Position numbers and translations under genes: made by a program
Shown: positions 30,214 through 39,028 of the stretch, piece by piece
Layout of the letters: each line of letters opens with the position of its first letter
How positions within the stretch are numbered: position 1 is the stretch's first letter
From: Virgifigura deserti
GTDB taxonomy: Bacteria > Pseudomonadota > Alphaproteobacteria > Dongiales > Dongiaceae
Assembly: GCA_003576685.1 (NCBI GenBank)
Contig: QOZR01000008.1
Span: 1 to 64,000 of the forward strand
Direction of reading: 5' to 3'
Length of the DNA stretch: 64,000 nt
Notes under the pieces: model-generated
What the model saw: the letters and a program-made list of their open reading frames with translations, nothing else
Told to the model about the DNA's origin: nothing
Database searches by the model: none

Positions 30214-30686
30214 CCGCCGCGCTTCCCATCGGCGGGGGCTCGCGGCGGCGCCGTCAGGCCGAAGAAGCGCGGGCCCGACCAGCGCACCCCGGTGATCGCG
30301 CGGGCGATGGCGGAGAGCGATCGGTATTCCTGTCCCCGCCAGGCGAAGCCGTCGGCCAGCACCTCGACGACCTCGGTCCCGCCATTCCAGTCGCGCATCA
30401 GCCGGACCCCCGGCCGCAGGGTCGGGCGGGAGGGGGCGTTCATCGTCTTGGCGCTGGTTCTGAGATCGTCAGCCAAGCGCCGCAACTGACGGCGGGTGGC
30501 GGGCCGGAGCCCGCCGCCCGCCTGCTCCTGAATCCGGTAAGCGAGCGCCCGGATCAGCAGGTCTCGGCTGAGGTGAGCCGGCGCGGCATGGCCAAACAGG
30601 GCGGCCCATTCGGCCCGCAGTGACGGCACATCGCATTGGGCGATCGCGGCGAACCGACGGTCGACGGTTGATTTCTCCTGGCTCAT
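30210..30686 (-). CDS. DUF2924 domain protein, recombinase partner
   Basis: This 158-aa protein shows the DUF2924 pattern: a helical N-terminal half with LLIRALAYRIQEQAGGGL, then RPGVRLMRDWNGGTEVVEVLADGFAWRGQEYRSLSAIARAITG. The second half resembles a small beta DNA-binding fold. Its stop overlaps the recombinase start by four bases (30210-30213), so the two are made together. It probably helps recombination, for instance as a directionality or accessory factor, but no activity is established. Confidence 0.85.
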   Translation of the reverse strand: MSQEKSTVDRRFAAIAQCDVPSLRAEWAALFGHAAPAHLSRDLLIRALAYRIQEQAGGGLRPATRRQLRRLADDLRTSAKTMNAPSRPTLRPGVRLMRDWNGGTEVVEVLADGFAWRGQEYRSLSAIARAITGVRWSGPRFFGLTAPPRAPADGKRGG

Positions 30687-30713
30687 TGTTCGCTCGCCGC
30701 TATCCTGGAGTCT

Positions 30714-30959
30714 TCAGCCGGCCGATTCGTCGCGTGAGCGATCCTGGGGCCGACGTGAGTCATCATGACCGGCACCACCCTTGCTTCTCGTCTCTGATGA
30801 CGATGGCTGCGGATCGCTCGACTGTGGCGTATCGCCGGGATCGGCCGATGGCTCCCGCTTGGTGCGGTCGCGGAGGACCTGCGCGTAGCTGCGCCGCGGC
30901 CGCAGCAGATAGGGGCTGACAGAACCGTCCTCGTGGACATGGCGTGGTCTCCGGCGCAT
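30714..30959 (-). CDS. Small hydrophilic protein of the recombinase module
   Basis: This 81-aa frame encodes a basic N-terminal part with LLRPRRSYAQVLRDR and a disordered Ser/Asp/Arg-rich tail. It lies between the DUF2924 and DUF3489 genes on the same strand, 27 bases before DUF2924. A competing frame (30683-31036) covers much of the same DNA with an Arg/Ala-rich product and looks less protein-like. The function is unknown; support is mainly position. Confidence 0.5.
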   Translation of the reverse strand: MRRRPRHVHEDGSVSPYLLRPRRSYAQVLRDRTKREPSADPGDTPQSSDPQPSSSETRSKGGAGHDDSRRPQDRSRDESAG

Positions 30960-30971
30960 GGCTGGGCCATG

Positions 30972-31562
30972 TCAGCGGCCGGCGACGATGCGATAGACCC
31001 GGCCGCGGCCGGCCACCGTCTCCGAGGCGACGGCAAGGCCGAGCTTTTTCTTGAGCGTGCCGCTGATGGCGCCGCGCACCGAGTGCGGCTGCCAGCCGGT
31101 GGCCGTGACGATCTCGGCCAGGCTGGCGCCGCTCTTCTGCCTCAGGAGATCGATCAAGAGGGACTGCTTGGTTCCCGGCCGGGACTCTGACATGGCTGCC
31201 GCCGCCGGCCGCTTCGGGGTGGCCGTGTTTTGGGCGGGCTTTTGGGCGGGGCGCTTCAAGTCCGGCGTCTTCGCGGGTTCCGGCTTCTCGACTCCGGGCT
31301 TCGAGTCGATGCCGATCGCCTGCAGGCCCGCGTCGGTGATGACGAGCGTGACGCGCCGGCCGTTCTCGGCTTCGCGCCATGCGGCGACGTCCGGTGCCCC
31401 AGGCTGCTCCGCGACCAGACCGCTTTTCAGCAGGCTCTTAAGAACGCTGGTCACCGCCCCGCCTCGGAGCTTGAGTGACGGCGGCAAGGGCAGGACAGAT
31501 CCGTCGGCGCGCTGGGCGGCAGCAGAGAGGATGACCAGTTGGGTGTCGGTGAGCTTCGGCAT
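30972..31562 (-). CDS. DUF3489 domain protein
   Basis: This 196-aa protein starts MPKLTDTQLVILSAAAQR and has two winged-helix-like segments. The N-terminal one is at about 1-80 (GGAVTSVLKSLLKSGLVAEQ). The C-terminal DUF3489 one is at about 130-195 (LIDLLRQKSGASLAEIVTATGWQPHSVRGAISGTLKKKLGL). They are joined by a Pro/Lys/Ala linker. It is the first gene of the recombinase module. Sequence-specific DNA binding and control of the module are likely from the fold only. Confidence 0.82.
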   Translation of the reverse strand: MPKLTDTQLVILSAAAQRADGSVLPLPPSLKLRGGAVTSVLKSLLKSGLVAEQPGAPDVAAWREAENGRRVTLVITDAGLQAIGIDSKPGVEKPEPAKTPDLKRPAQKPAQNTATPKRPAAAAMSESRPGTKQSLLIDLLRQKSGASLAEIVTATGWQPHSVRGAISGTLKKKLGLAVASETVAGRGRVYRIVAGR

Positions 31563-31962
31563 GTGGGCCTCCTTCGGTGTCCGGCGCCGCGGTGATCGCG
31601 GCGCTTCCACCACTCACAGCCCCGCCGGTCGGCCGGTCGGGGCAGGTGGGCCGGAGGCGGCCCATCACGTCCTGTCGTCGGCCCCCAGCAACGCTTGCCG
31701 TGCGCGGGAAGTCCAGTCGTATCTGCCAGCCCGAGGCGCCGATGGTCCGGCCCGAGGCCGGTCGGATCTCCCGATGCCACGGCGTCAGCGCAAGCGGCGC
31801 GATCCTGGATGAACCGGGTCCCGGCGCAAAGCGGATCGCTACCGCTCTCACACCCAAGGCCCGAGATCGCGCCCGGGCCCCGGTCATCGAGGCTGACCGC
31901 GCGTCACTCTGGCGCGAGTCTAGCGGTCTGTGGACTCCCAATGCTTGCGCTGCTCTTCCTCG
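31563..31962. other. Gap between the recombinase module and conjugation remnants
   Basis: These 400 bases are GC-rich and contain open frames in several phases but none with recognisable protein character. It should hold the promoter of the DUF3489-DUF2924-recombinase operon and possibly decayed sequence upstream of the trbI fragment. Confidence 0.4.
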
Positions 31963-32479
31963 GCCACCGGCATCAGCTCCGATCTGCCGGGGCTGGTCAT
32001 CGCGCAGGTCACCGAGAATGTCTACGACACCCCGACGGGGCGGTATCTCCTGATCCCGCAGGGCGCGCCTGATCGGCAAGTACGACAGCGTCGTCGCCTT
32101 GGGGCAGAGCCGGGCGCTCGTCATCTGGAACCGCATCGTCATGCCGGACGGCGCCTCGATCGTGATCGAGAACCTGCCGGCGACGGATACCGCCGGCTAC
32201 GCCGGGCTCGAGGACGCGGTGGACTACCACACTTGGCGGCTCCTCACCGGCGTGGCCCTCTCGACGCTGCTCGGCGTCGGTACCGAGTTGACCTTCGACG
32301 ACGAAGAGAGCGATCTCCTCCGGGCCATACGCGAGTCCGCGCAGCGCGACGCCAACCGCGCCGGCCAACGCTTCACCGAGCGCAACCTCGACATCCAGCC
32401 GACCATCACCGTCCGGCCTGGCTGGCCGCTCCGCGTCATCGTCCACAAGGATCTGGTGTTGCGGCCCTACCGCGGCTGA
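31963..32479 (+). pseudogene. TrbI/VirB10 C-terminal fragment, frameshifted
   Basis: One frame encodes TGISSDLPGLVIAQVTENVY and LLIPQGA. The sequence then shifts frame near 32063 and continues as GKYDSVVALGQSRALVIWNRI, VENLPATD-like motif, LSTLLGVGTEL and RPGWPLRVIVHKDLVL. This is the conserved C-terminal half of the conjugation channel protein TrbI/VirB10. The N-terminal half and membrane segment are missing. The order TrbI then DUF2274 is that of trb operons of integrative elements, so this is the tail of a lost conjugation system. Confidence 0.8.
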
Positions 32480-32493
32480 CGGAGGAGAGAGCT

Positions 32494-32727
32494 ATGTCCG
32501 GCCTGAAACTTTCGAAGCTCCCGGACCGCATGCCGGTCAAGATCACCATCACAGTGGCACCTGAGCTCAACACGGCGCTGCAGGCCTATGCCGAGCTCTA
32601 CCGGGAGGCCTACGGGGAAGCCGAGCCTGTCGCGGCACTCATCCCCTACATGCTGGAGAGCTTCCTCGCTGCCGATCGAGGCTTTGTAAAAGCGCGGCGC
32701 GAGCGCTCTTCCCCGAGACGCAGTTGA
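32494..32727 (+). CDS. DUF2274 domain protein
   Basis: This 77-aa protein (MSGLKLSKLPDRMPVKITIT start, then LNTALQAYAELYREAYGE) matches the small DUF2274 family. The family directly follows trbI in conjugative operons, as here (14 bases after the fragment's stop). The C-terminal GFVKARRER is typical. A GGAGGAGAG ribosome site precedes ATG 32494. It looks intact although its partner operon is gone. Confidence 0.8.
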   Translation: MSGLKLSKLPDRMPVKITITVAPELNTALQAYAELYREAYGEAEPVAALIPYMLESFLAADRGFVKARRERSSPRRS

Positions 32728-32753
32728 TCCCAGTAACGAAAGGAGGCACAGTT

Positions 32754-33074
32754 ATGTCGACCATCGGCACCTTCACCGCCACCAAGGATGGTGGCTGGGC
32801 CGGCACCATCCGCACTCTCATGATCGACATGAAGGTGCGACTTGTTCCCAATGACAATCGCGACAGCGACCGGGCGCCGGAATTCCGAGTGCTGGCGGGC
32901 CATTGCGATTTGGGAGCAGCTTGGCGCCATCGAACGAGCAGTACCAATCCACGAGAGTACCTTCGTGTCCAGATCGACGACCCGAGCCTCTCTCAACCCA
33001 TCTCAGCGGCGATGTTTGTAGACCCCGCGCGCAATCAAGCGCAACTAGTATGGAGTCGCCGTCGGTTGGAGTGA
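32754..33074 (+). CDS. DUF736 domain protein
   Basis: This 106-aa protein starts MSTIGTFTATKDGGWAGTIRTL and has the DUF736 layout of a single compact beta domain (EYLRVQIDDPSLSQPISAAMF near residue 75-95). An AAGGAGG ribosome site is placed well before ATG 32754. The family is typical of alphaproteobacterial plasmids and integrative elements; its function is unknown. Confidence 0.82.
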   Translation: MSTIGTFTATKDGGWAGTIRTLMIDMKVRLVPNDNRDSDRAPEFRVLAGHCDLGAAWRHRTSSTNPREYLRVQIDDPSLSQPISAAMFVDPARNQAQLVWSRRRLE

Positions 33075-33137
33075 CGCGATGGTACATTGAGCTAAGTAGC
33101 TGCCCAGGCAGCCGAAGGAGCCGTCCATTGGCCCCGC

Positions 33138-33699
33138 TCAAGCGGCTTGCATGCCGATACGCAAGTCGCGGCGCCGTAACCAGGCAATGGCAGGTAGGGC
33201 GAGGAGAGTCATCCACGCTTTGCCGACGACTTGGCCGACTAGAAAATCCAGGCTTCCAAAGGCAAGCCATAGGAAAACGATACTGTCGACCAGCAGGCCA
33301 ACAATACCGCTCGCGAGCACTGCAGCCATCAGCCATTGTCGCTGGAGCGGCGTATATACGAAGAGATCGGCGACCTCAGACAGCACAAATGCCATCGCCG
33401 AGGCGAATACAAGGGCTGCGGGCGCGAACGCCGCCGACAGTGCTGCGCCGAATGCAATCGCGCCGATTGCCCATCCCACCCCGAGTCGGCGCTGGATCAA
33501 GTCACGCAGCACCAGTGCTAATCCGATCATCAGGACGTCACTCGGCACAGCAATGCCGGGGGCGACGGGAACGAGACAGGGCCCCCACTGATGCAGGCCG
33601 TGCCAATATTCTCAATCAGCCAATTGGCCGCCGGGATACACGCTGCGAACGCCACTAGAAAAAACGGCGCCTTCGACGACGGCGCTCGAGATCAACCAT
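33138..33699 (-). pseudogene. Decayed YhhQ/VUT-family queuosine-precursor transporter
   Basis: Read from ATG 33699, the N-terminal MVDLERRRR, the FLVAFAACIPAANWLIENIGTACISGGP segment and the remainder (from about VAPGIAVPSDVLM) lie in different frames. Two frameshifts are needed, near 33660 and 33575. The rest, from 33548, is a clean membrane protein ending IAWLRRRDLRIGM. It is homologous throughout to the intact transporter at 40119-40697 but diverged in sequence and in opposite orientation. It lies just outside the dpd operon start, so it is a relic of an earlier or second copy of the locus. Confidence 0.75.
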
Positions 33700-33936
33700 C
33701 GTCAGGCTCCACATCGGTTTCCGACACTGTCAGTCAAAGACGGCGGTAGCCTATGACGCGGACTCGGCCGGCCGGCAGTGACCGCAGCAGTAGCCTCAAA
33801 TGTGCTTGCGTCATCGATTGCCAAGGCAGCGCGTGTGCATTTCATGTGCGGTGTGTCGATAGCGCAGGCGATCATTTTTAGGTCTGTCCGGCTCTGAGTG
33901 TTGAGATTAAATGTAGCCAAAATAGCCATGGTGGTC

Positions 33937-33942
33937 TATAAT
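33937..33942 (+). promoter_or_regulatory. Candidate -10 element of the dpd modification operon
   Basis: TATAAT lies 21 bases before ATG 33964 in an AT-rich pocket (33880-33950). A -35 element at 17-bp spacing is poor. The proximity to the ATG would give a very short leader. The rest of 33700-33963 shows no gene. Confidence 0.35.
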
Positions 33943-33963
33943 AAATGCACGGAACAGGGGCGG

Positions 33964-34902
33964 ATGAGGACGGCATTTATGCCGCTAGTGATTACCACCT
34001 GCACGAATCGTAAGCGTAAGCCAGTGTCCGATGATCTCCATGCGTCGTCTCTTCCGAAGGCAATGCTTTCCGATCTTGCGGTGCGCTGGGGCGAGCGCCT
34101 TGCATCGGCCGAGCCGCGCTTCATAGCTTCGGATATCTACGGTGGTCGGGCTTTCCAGGAGGCGGCCGCGGCAGCCAAACGCATGGACTCGCGATTACTG
34201 ATCGTGTCGGCAGGGCTCGGCTTGATTGATGCCTCCGAACATGTGCCGCCCTACTCATGCACCGTCCTTATTGACGCGCCAGATAGCATAGCTTCGCGCG
34301 CGATCGACACGTTCACGCCTGCGGCTTGGTGGCGGGAGCTTCTCCCCGTTTCGCCTTACTCTACGCCGCTTCATGAATCCCTCTCCGGCACCAGCGGTGT
34401 CATCTGTGCCGCGCTCTCGGAAGCGTATATCGAGATGCTGGCGGCCGATCTCATCGATCTCCCGGCGACCAATTTGGAGCGGCTCCGCATCTTTACGCGC
34501 GCACCCGCTTCTCGGATCGAGCCGGCGCTGCGCCGCTTCGTCATGCCATATGACGATCGGCTCGATGGCCCCGACAGTACGATCGCTGGCACGCGCAGCG
34601 ATTTCGCCGGCCGCGCCGTGCGACACTTTGCCGAGCATTTGATGAACATCGGCCAAGACCGCACTGCCGAGGCCGATGCGACCGCCGTCGCGGCAGCCCT
34701 CGATGGCTGGCGCATGCCTGCACGGTTCGAGCGCGTTCGCCATGACGATGAAACCATGCGTGACCTCATCGCCGCAAATTGGCAGGCAGCCAATGGCAGT
34801 TCGGCTCGTTTGTTGAGGCTGTTTCGGGACGAACTCAACATTGCATGTGAGCAAGGCCGCTTTGCAGAACTGGTGCGCGAAGTGCGGGCCTCGCGAGCAT
34901 GA
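33964..34902 (+). CDS. DpdC-like YaaA/DUF328-related protein of the dpd locus
   Basis: This 312-aa protein has the N-terminal pattern of the YaaA/DUF6884-like superfamily: LVITTCTNRKRKP (about 8-20; Cys13, Arg16, Lys17), IYGGRAF near 58-64 and LLIVSAGLGLI (78-88). A helical C-terminal half is family-specific. DpdC of the Salmonella dpd island is a DUF328 protein that converts preQ0 in DNA to the amide (ADG), so this gene is the best DpdC candidate. It opens the operon and overlaps dpdB1 by four bases. Similarity is by motif only, and a different base-modifying role is possible. Confidence 0.6.
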   Translation: MRTAFMPLVITTCTNRKRKPVSDDLHASSLPKAMLSDLAVRWGERLASAEPRFIASDIYGGRAFQEAAAAAKRMDSRLLIVSAGLGLIDASEHVPPYSCTVLIDAPDSIASRAIDTFTPAAWWRELLPVSPYSTPLHESLSGTSGVICAALSEAYIEMLAADLIDLPATNLERLRIFTRAPASRIEPALRRFVMPYDDRLDGPDSTIAGTRSDFAGRAVRHFAEHLMNIGQDRTAEADATAVAAALDGWRMPARFERVRHDDETMRDLIAANWQAANGSSARLLRLFRDELNIACEQGRFAELVREVRASRA

Positions 34903-36017
34903 CTGGGCGCGAGCACCTCAGCGTGCGTGCGGTGCGGTCGGAGCAGGCTAGTGGCACCAGTGTGTTCGCCTTCTTCCTGTATGGGGCCGATATCACCAGG
35001 ATCGCCGACATCAGCCGCATCCGGCGCGATGATCAGGAACTCAAGGGCTTTCAACGGCGTGAAATCCGAGATCACGTGAAGGCGATCACCGAATTTCTCG
35101 ATAGCGGCCCAGTGCTATTCCCGAACGCGATCATCCTGGCGATGTCGCCCGAAGTCGAATTCGCCTCCGCACGCGGCCGCAAGCCCGGCAAGCTCTGCGA
35201 AGTTGGAGACGCGGGCACGCTGACGATCCCAATCTATCCCGAGGGCCGACGAGCCGCCTGGATTGTCGATGGTCAGCAACGGTCGCTCGCTCTGGCGCAG
35301 GCTAAGGACCGGTCGATCGCCGTGCCGGTGATCGGCTTTGTCTCCGCAGAACTCGAGACGCAGCGCGAGCAGTTCATTCTCGTTAACAAGGCGAGGCCAC
35401 TTCCGACGCGGCTGATCAACGAGCTTCTGCCGGAAGTCAGGGTGCTCTTGCCGCGGGATCTTGCTGCGCGGCAACTGCCGAGCGCGTTGTGCGAAGCGCT
35501 CAACACCGATCCAAGTTCGCCCTTCCACGGGCTTATCCGTCGTGAGTCCAATACCAAGGACAAGTCGGGCTTGGTCACCGACACTGCGCTGGTCGAGATG
35601 ATGCGCCTGAGCCTCAGGTCACCGATGGGGGCTCTCGGCCAGTATCGCCGCAACGGCGAGGGCACAGACACCGCCGCGATGTATGAAGCGTTAGTGCTCT
35701 ACTGGTCCGCTGTCCGTGACACCTTCCCCGACGCCTGGGGCAAGGCCCCGACGGAGAGCCGGCTCATGCACAGTGCCGGCATCCGCGCGATGGGGGCGCT
35801 GATGGACCAGATCATGCTGCGCACTGATGGCAGCGCCGACCGCGCGTCGGCGGTGCGCCAGACGCTCAAACGCCTTGCTCCGCACTGCCGCTGGACGAGC
35901 GGCACATGGGAGGGCTTAGGGCTCGCGTGGAACGCGATCCAATCGACGTCGCAACACATTTCCAAGCTCAGCGATCATCTGATGCACCTTGAGCGTGATC
36001 TGGCGAAAGGTCAGTAA
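34899..36017 (+). CDS. dpdB: DpdB-type ParB/DGQHR ATPase, paralogue 1
   Basis: This 372-aa protein has the DGQHR fold of the ParB/Srx superfamily. GFQRREIRDHV is at 50-60, the signature Asp124-Gly-Gln-Gln-Arg128 and FILVNKARPLPTRLI follow, and the helical C-terminal half contains W..GTW-type motifs. In characterised dpd systems DpdB is required with DpdA to put preQ0 into DNA and has ATPase activity. It overlaps the dpdC-like gene by four bases and dpdA by one base (TAATG). A second DpdB lies on the other side of dpdA. Confidence 0.85.
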   Translation: MTGREHLSVRAVRSEQASGTSVFAFFLYGADITRIADISRIRRDDQELKGFQRREIRDHVKAITEFLDSGPVLFPNAIILAMSPEVEFASARGRKPGKLCEVGDAGTLTIPIYPEGRRAAWIVDGQQRSLALAQAKDRSIAVPVIGFVSAELETQREQFILVNKARPLPTRLINELLPEVRVLLPRDLAARQLPSALCEALNTDPSSPFHGLIRRESNTKDKSGLVTDTALVEMMRLSLRSPMGALGQYRRNGEGTDTAAMYEALVLYWSAVRDTFPDAWGKAPTESRLMHSAGIRAMGALMDQIMLRTDGSADRASAVRQTLKRLAPHCRWTSGTWEGLGLAWNAIQSTSQHISKLSDHLMHLERDLAKGQ

Positions 36018-37348
36018 TGAAGTTCGTCTTCGCCGATAGCCTCGACTATGTAGATCCGAACTTCGACTTCATTGCAGATCGGAGCCCGGCGGAGCGCCAG
36101 CCATACTGGGATGACTCCTACCCGCACGAAATCCTCGGCTACGCACCGTATGACGGAGTGCTGGTGTCGCGCGGCATAATCGGCGATCACCGTGTGAAGG
36201 GGAAATATACGGCGAGCCAGGCACGCCGCTTCGAACTTGTTGGCGCACGCAAATTTCTCCGCCTCGACAAGCCCGCGTTCGCTCATCTCGACATCTTCGG
36301 TGACTGTGGCGCCTTCAGCTACGTCAGCGAGGAGAGGCCACCATACTCCGCGGTAGAGATGGTCGAGTTCTACGAGGACTGCGGGTTCACCCACGGCTGT
36401 TCCGTTGACCACATCATCTTCGACTTCGACAGCGCCGGGAGCGGCGTGGACGGTGGTTCGGCCGACGCACGGAATCGCTTCGACATTACGCTGGAGAATG
36501 CCGACGCATTCAGGCGCGAGGCAGAGCAGATCGATGCGAGCTTCACGCCACTTGGGGTAGTTCAAGGATGGTCGCCGGGAAGCATGGCCGAAGCGGCCCG
36601 GCGCCTCGTCGCAATGGGTTACGATTACCTCGCTATCGGCGGCATGGTCCCGCTCAAGTCGCCGGAGATCAAGCTCTGCCTCGACGCCATCCGCGACGCG
36701 GTGCCATGGTCGACTAAACTGCACATTCTCGGCTTCGCCAAGGCCGATGATATCGACAGTTTTCATGGGTTCGACATCGCCAGCTTCGATACAACATCGC
36801 CGCTCATCCGCGCCTTTAAGGACGCAAAGCAGAACTACTATCTTCCGGGCGAGGGACTGGCCCTCCACTACTTCACGGCGATCCGCGTGCCGCAGGCGAT
36901 CGAAAATCCGAAGCTACAGCGGTCAGTCAAGAAGGGGGTGTTCCGTGCGGAAGATCTCCTGCGGATGGAGGCGGCTGCGCTGGGCTCGCTGCGCGCTTAC
37001 GACCGGGGCGAGGCTGAACTCGAAGAGACGCTGCACAACGTCCTTGTCTACAGCGCGCTGCTAGTTGAGGAGAAGTCCTTCGACGACTGCGGAGGAAGTC
37101 CGGCCATGGCAAAGCTGGCCGCTCGCTACCGGCGTACGTTGGCCGAGCGACCTTGGAAGCGATGCGGCTGCGCTATCTGCGTGAGCGCCTCGGTCGACGT
37201 GATCATCTTTCGAGGCAGCAATCGAAACAAGCGCCGCGGGATCCACAATCTCGCGATCTACAAAAGCCATATCGAACGACTGGATCTGAAACGTGCCATC
37301 AACCGACCAACTGAACTACCTCGCCGTCTGTGCGCAGCAGAGCAGTGA
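36017..37348 (+). CDS. dpdA: DpdA, DNA-guanine transglycosylase (TGT family)
   Basis: This 443-aa TIM-barrel transglycosylase is related to tRNA-guanine transglycosylase but acts on DNA. Asp96 in DIFGDCGAFSY corresponds to the TGT base-binding/acid residue. Asp258 in GFDIASFDTTS is the expected nucleophile. The zinc site is Cys383-x-Cys385-x2-Cys388 with His410. It exchanges guanine in DNA for preQ0 (7-cyano-7-deazaguanine). The C-terminal 56 bases overlap the next gene, which is longer than usual. Adjacent DpdB proteins and queE-queD-queC supply ATPase function and substrate. Confidence 0.93.
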   Translation: MKFVFADSLDYVDPNFDFIADRSPAERQPYWDDSYPHEILGYAPYDGVLVSRGIIGDHRVKGKYTASQARRFELVGARKFLRLDKPAFAHLDIFGDCGAFSYVSEERPPYSAVEMVEFYEDCGFTHGCSVDHIIFDFDSAGSGVDGGSADARNRFDITLENADAFRREAEQIDASFTPLGVVQGWSPGSMAEAARRLVAMGYDYLAIGGMVPLKSPEIKLCLDAIRDAVPWSTKLHILGFAKADDIDSFHGFDIASFDTTSPLIRAFKDAKQNYYLPGEGLALHYFTAIRVPQAIENPKLQRSVKKGVFRAEDLLRMEAAALGSLRAYDRGEAELEETLHNVLVYSALLVEEKSFDDCGGSPAMAKLAARYRRTLAERPWKRCGCAICVSASVDVIIFRGSNRNKRRGIHNLAIYKSHIERLDLKRAINRPTELPRRLCAAEQ

Positions 37349-38393
37349 GCACGAGGTGCTCACGTTCGCGGCGAAGGCCTCGGACGTGCTGCGCTTTGCC
37401 TCCATCGAACGGATCGGCCGCAATGCGCAGGGCGAGCTTAGCGGCTTCCAGCGTCCACAGGTGGCGGCGCATATCCACGAGATCCGCGACTATCTCGAGA
37501 AGCCCAATGCCGTGTTGCCCAATCCTATCGTGATCGCGTTTACCAATCGGGTTGTGATCGATGACCTCGGCAATGGGTCGGCCATGTTGACGATCGACAT
37601 CGGTGAGGGTGCTCCCGGCCTGGTCGTCGACGGCCAGCAGCGGCTATCGGCGCTTTCAGAACTCGATCGTGACTTCCAGGTGTTCGTGTCGGCGCTTGTT
37701 TGTCGAGATGAGGCCGAGCTCCGACGCCAGTTCGTCCTCATCAACAATACTCGCCCACTACCGAAGTCGCTCATCTACGAACTGCTGCCTACGGTCGAGG
37801 GCCTGCCCCCCAGGCTCGCTCGACGGTCGGTGGCGGCCGATCTCACTGCGCGGCTGAACTTCGAAAAGACGTCACTGCGCGGGGAAATTAAGCAGCACAC
37901 CTGCCCGGATGGCATCATCGCTGACACGGTTATCCAGAAGATCATCATGGAAAGCCTCACAAACGGAGTCATGCGAGAGCTGATCCGGAAGACAAACGGA
38001 CCGGATCGGTGCGTGCACCTGATGTCGGCCTTCTTCGAAGCGGTTAAGTGCGTCTTTCCCGATGCGTGGTGGGGGCACAAACCGTCGACCTCGCGCCTCG
38101 TGCATGGCGCGGGCGTCCAGGCCATGGGTGATGTCATGGAGGTGCTGGCGCAGCGCAGCGGTGCCCGCGCTGTCGACGATTTCCGGGAGGGCTTGGCCTG
38201 TCTCGTCGGCAAGACCGCATGGACCTCGGGCGAGTGGAAATTGGGCGGTGAAGTGCGTCGCTGGAACACACTTCAGAATGTTAATCGCGATATCGCGCTT
38301 CTCAAACATTACCTTGTCGGCATTGTGAAGGCTGACCTTAGACGTAAGCTCAAGGCAGCGCCGACACCGCTCCTGAAAAGAACAGATTGCTAA
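37293..38393 (+). CDS. dpdB: DpdB-type ParB/DGQHR protein, paralogue 2
   Basis: This 366-aa protein is homologous to DpdB1: GFQRPQVAAHI (51-61), Asp113-Gly-Gln-Gln-Arg117 and FVLINNTRPLPKSLIYELLP. The start is GTG at 37293, inside the 3' end of dpdA, so translation is coupled. Sequence divergence from paralogue 1 is substantial, so this is an old duplication or a recruited second gene. The two might form a heteromer around DpdA, or select different DNA sites. QueE follows two bases after its stop. Confidence 0.83.
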   Translation: MPSTDQLNYLAVCAQQSSEHEVLTFAAKASDVLRFASIERIGRNAQGELSGFQRPQVAAHIHEIRDYLEKPNAVLPNPIVIAFTNRVVIDDLGNGSAMLTIDIGEGAPGLVVDGQQRLSALSELDRDFQVFVSALVCRDEAELRRQFVLINNTRPLPKSLIYELLPTVEGLPPRLARRSVAADLTARLNFEKTSLRGEIKQHTCPDGIIADTVIQKIIMESLTNGVMRELIRKTNGPDRCVHLMSAFFEAVKCVFPDAWWGHKPSTSRLVHGAGVQAMGDVMEVLAQRSGARAVDDFREGLACLVGKTAWTSGEWKLGGEVRRWNTLQNVNRDIALLKHYLVGIVKADLRRKLKAAPTPLLKRTDC

Positions 38394-38395
38394 CG

Positions 38396-39028
38396 ATGAG
38401 CTACGCCGTCAAAGAGATATTTAAGACGCTGCAAGGAGAAGGCGCCCAGAGTGGCCGTGCTGCCGTCTTCTGTCGGTTCTCCGGCTGCAATCTCTGGACG
38501 GGTCGCGAGATCGATCGCGGATCCGCCATCTGCTCATTCTGCGACACGGATTTCGTCGGCATGGATGGCACCGGCGGCGGCCGCTTTGCCGACGCCGAGG
38601 CTTTGGCCGATGCCATCGAGGCGGAGTGGGGTGACCTCCGTGCCCACCGCTATGTTGTCCTAACTGGCGGCGAGCCGCTTCTTCAAGTTGATGAGGCGTT
38701 GATAGATGCGCTGCACGCGCGGTTGTTTGAAATCGCTATCGAGACCAATGGAACGCAGATCGCCCCGCCAGGTCTGGATTGGATTTGTGTGAGCCCGAAA
38801 CAGGGTGCCGATCTGGTTCAGCTCCGCGGGAACGAGTTGAAGTTGGTCTATCCGCAGGAGGGCGCCCCGCCAGAACGGTTCGAGGGCCTCGCGTTTGATC
38901 ATTTCTTTCTGCAGCCAATGGACTCACCGTCGGCTGCAGACAATCTCCAGGCGGCCATCTTCTATTGCACCAACAATCCGCGCTGGCGTCTCTCTCTCCA
39001 GTCTCACAAGATGATTGGGATCCGCTGA
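38396..39028 (+). CDS. queE: 7-carboxy-7-deazaguanine synthase (radical SAM)
   Basis: This 210-aa radical SAM enzyme converts 6-carboxy-tetrahydropterin to 7-carboxy-7-deazaguanine. The cluster-binding motif is the QueE-specific CX14CX2C (Cys31, Cys46, Cys49). FKTLQGEGAQSGR (9-21), LTGGEPLLQ and ETNGTQ are conserved. The start is ATG 38396; an in-frame TTG at 38387 is less likely. It overlaps queD by one base (TGATG). Confidence 0.93.
   Translation: MSYAVKEIFKTLQGEGAQSGRAAVFCRFSGCNLWTGREIDRGSAICSFCDTDFVGMDGTGGGRFADAEALADAIEAEWGDLRAHRYVVLTGGEPLLQVDEALIDALHARLFEIAIETNGTQIAPPGLDWICVSPKQGADLVQLRGNELKLVYPQEGAPPERFEGLAFDHFFLQPMDSPSAADNLQAAIFYCTNNPRWRLSLQSHKMIGIR

Noticed and set aside
36017..37348. 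Housekeeping tRNA-guanine transglycosylase for queuosine
   Set aside because: It lacks normal tgt context and sits between DGQHR proteins in a dpd operon; length and motifs fit DpdA better.
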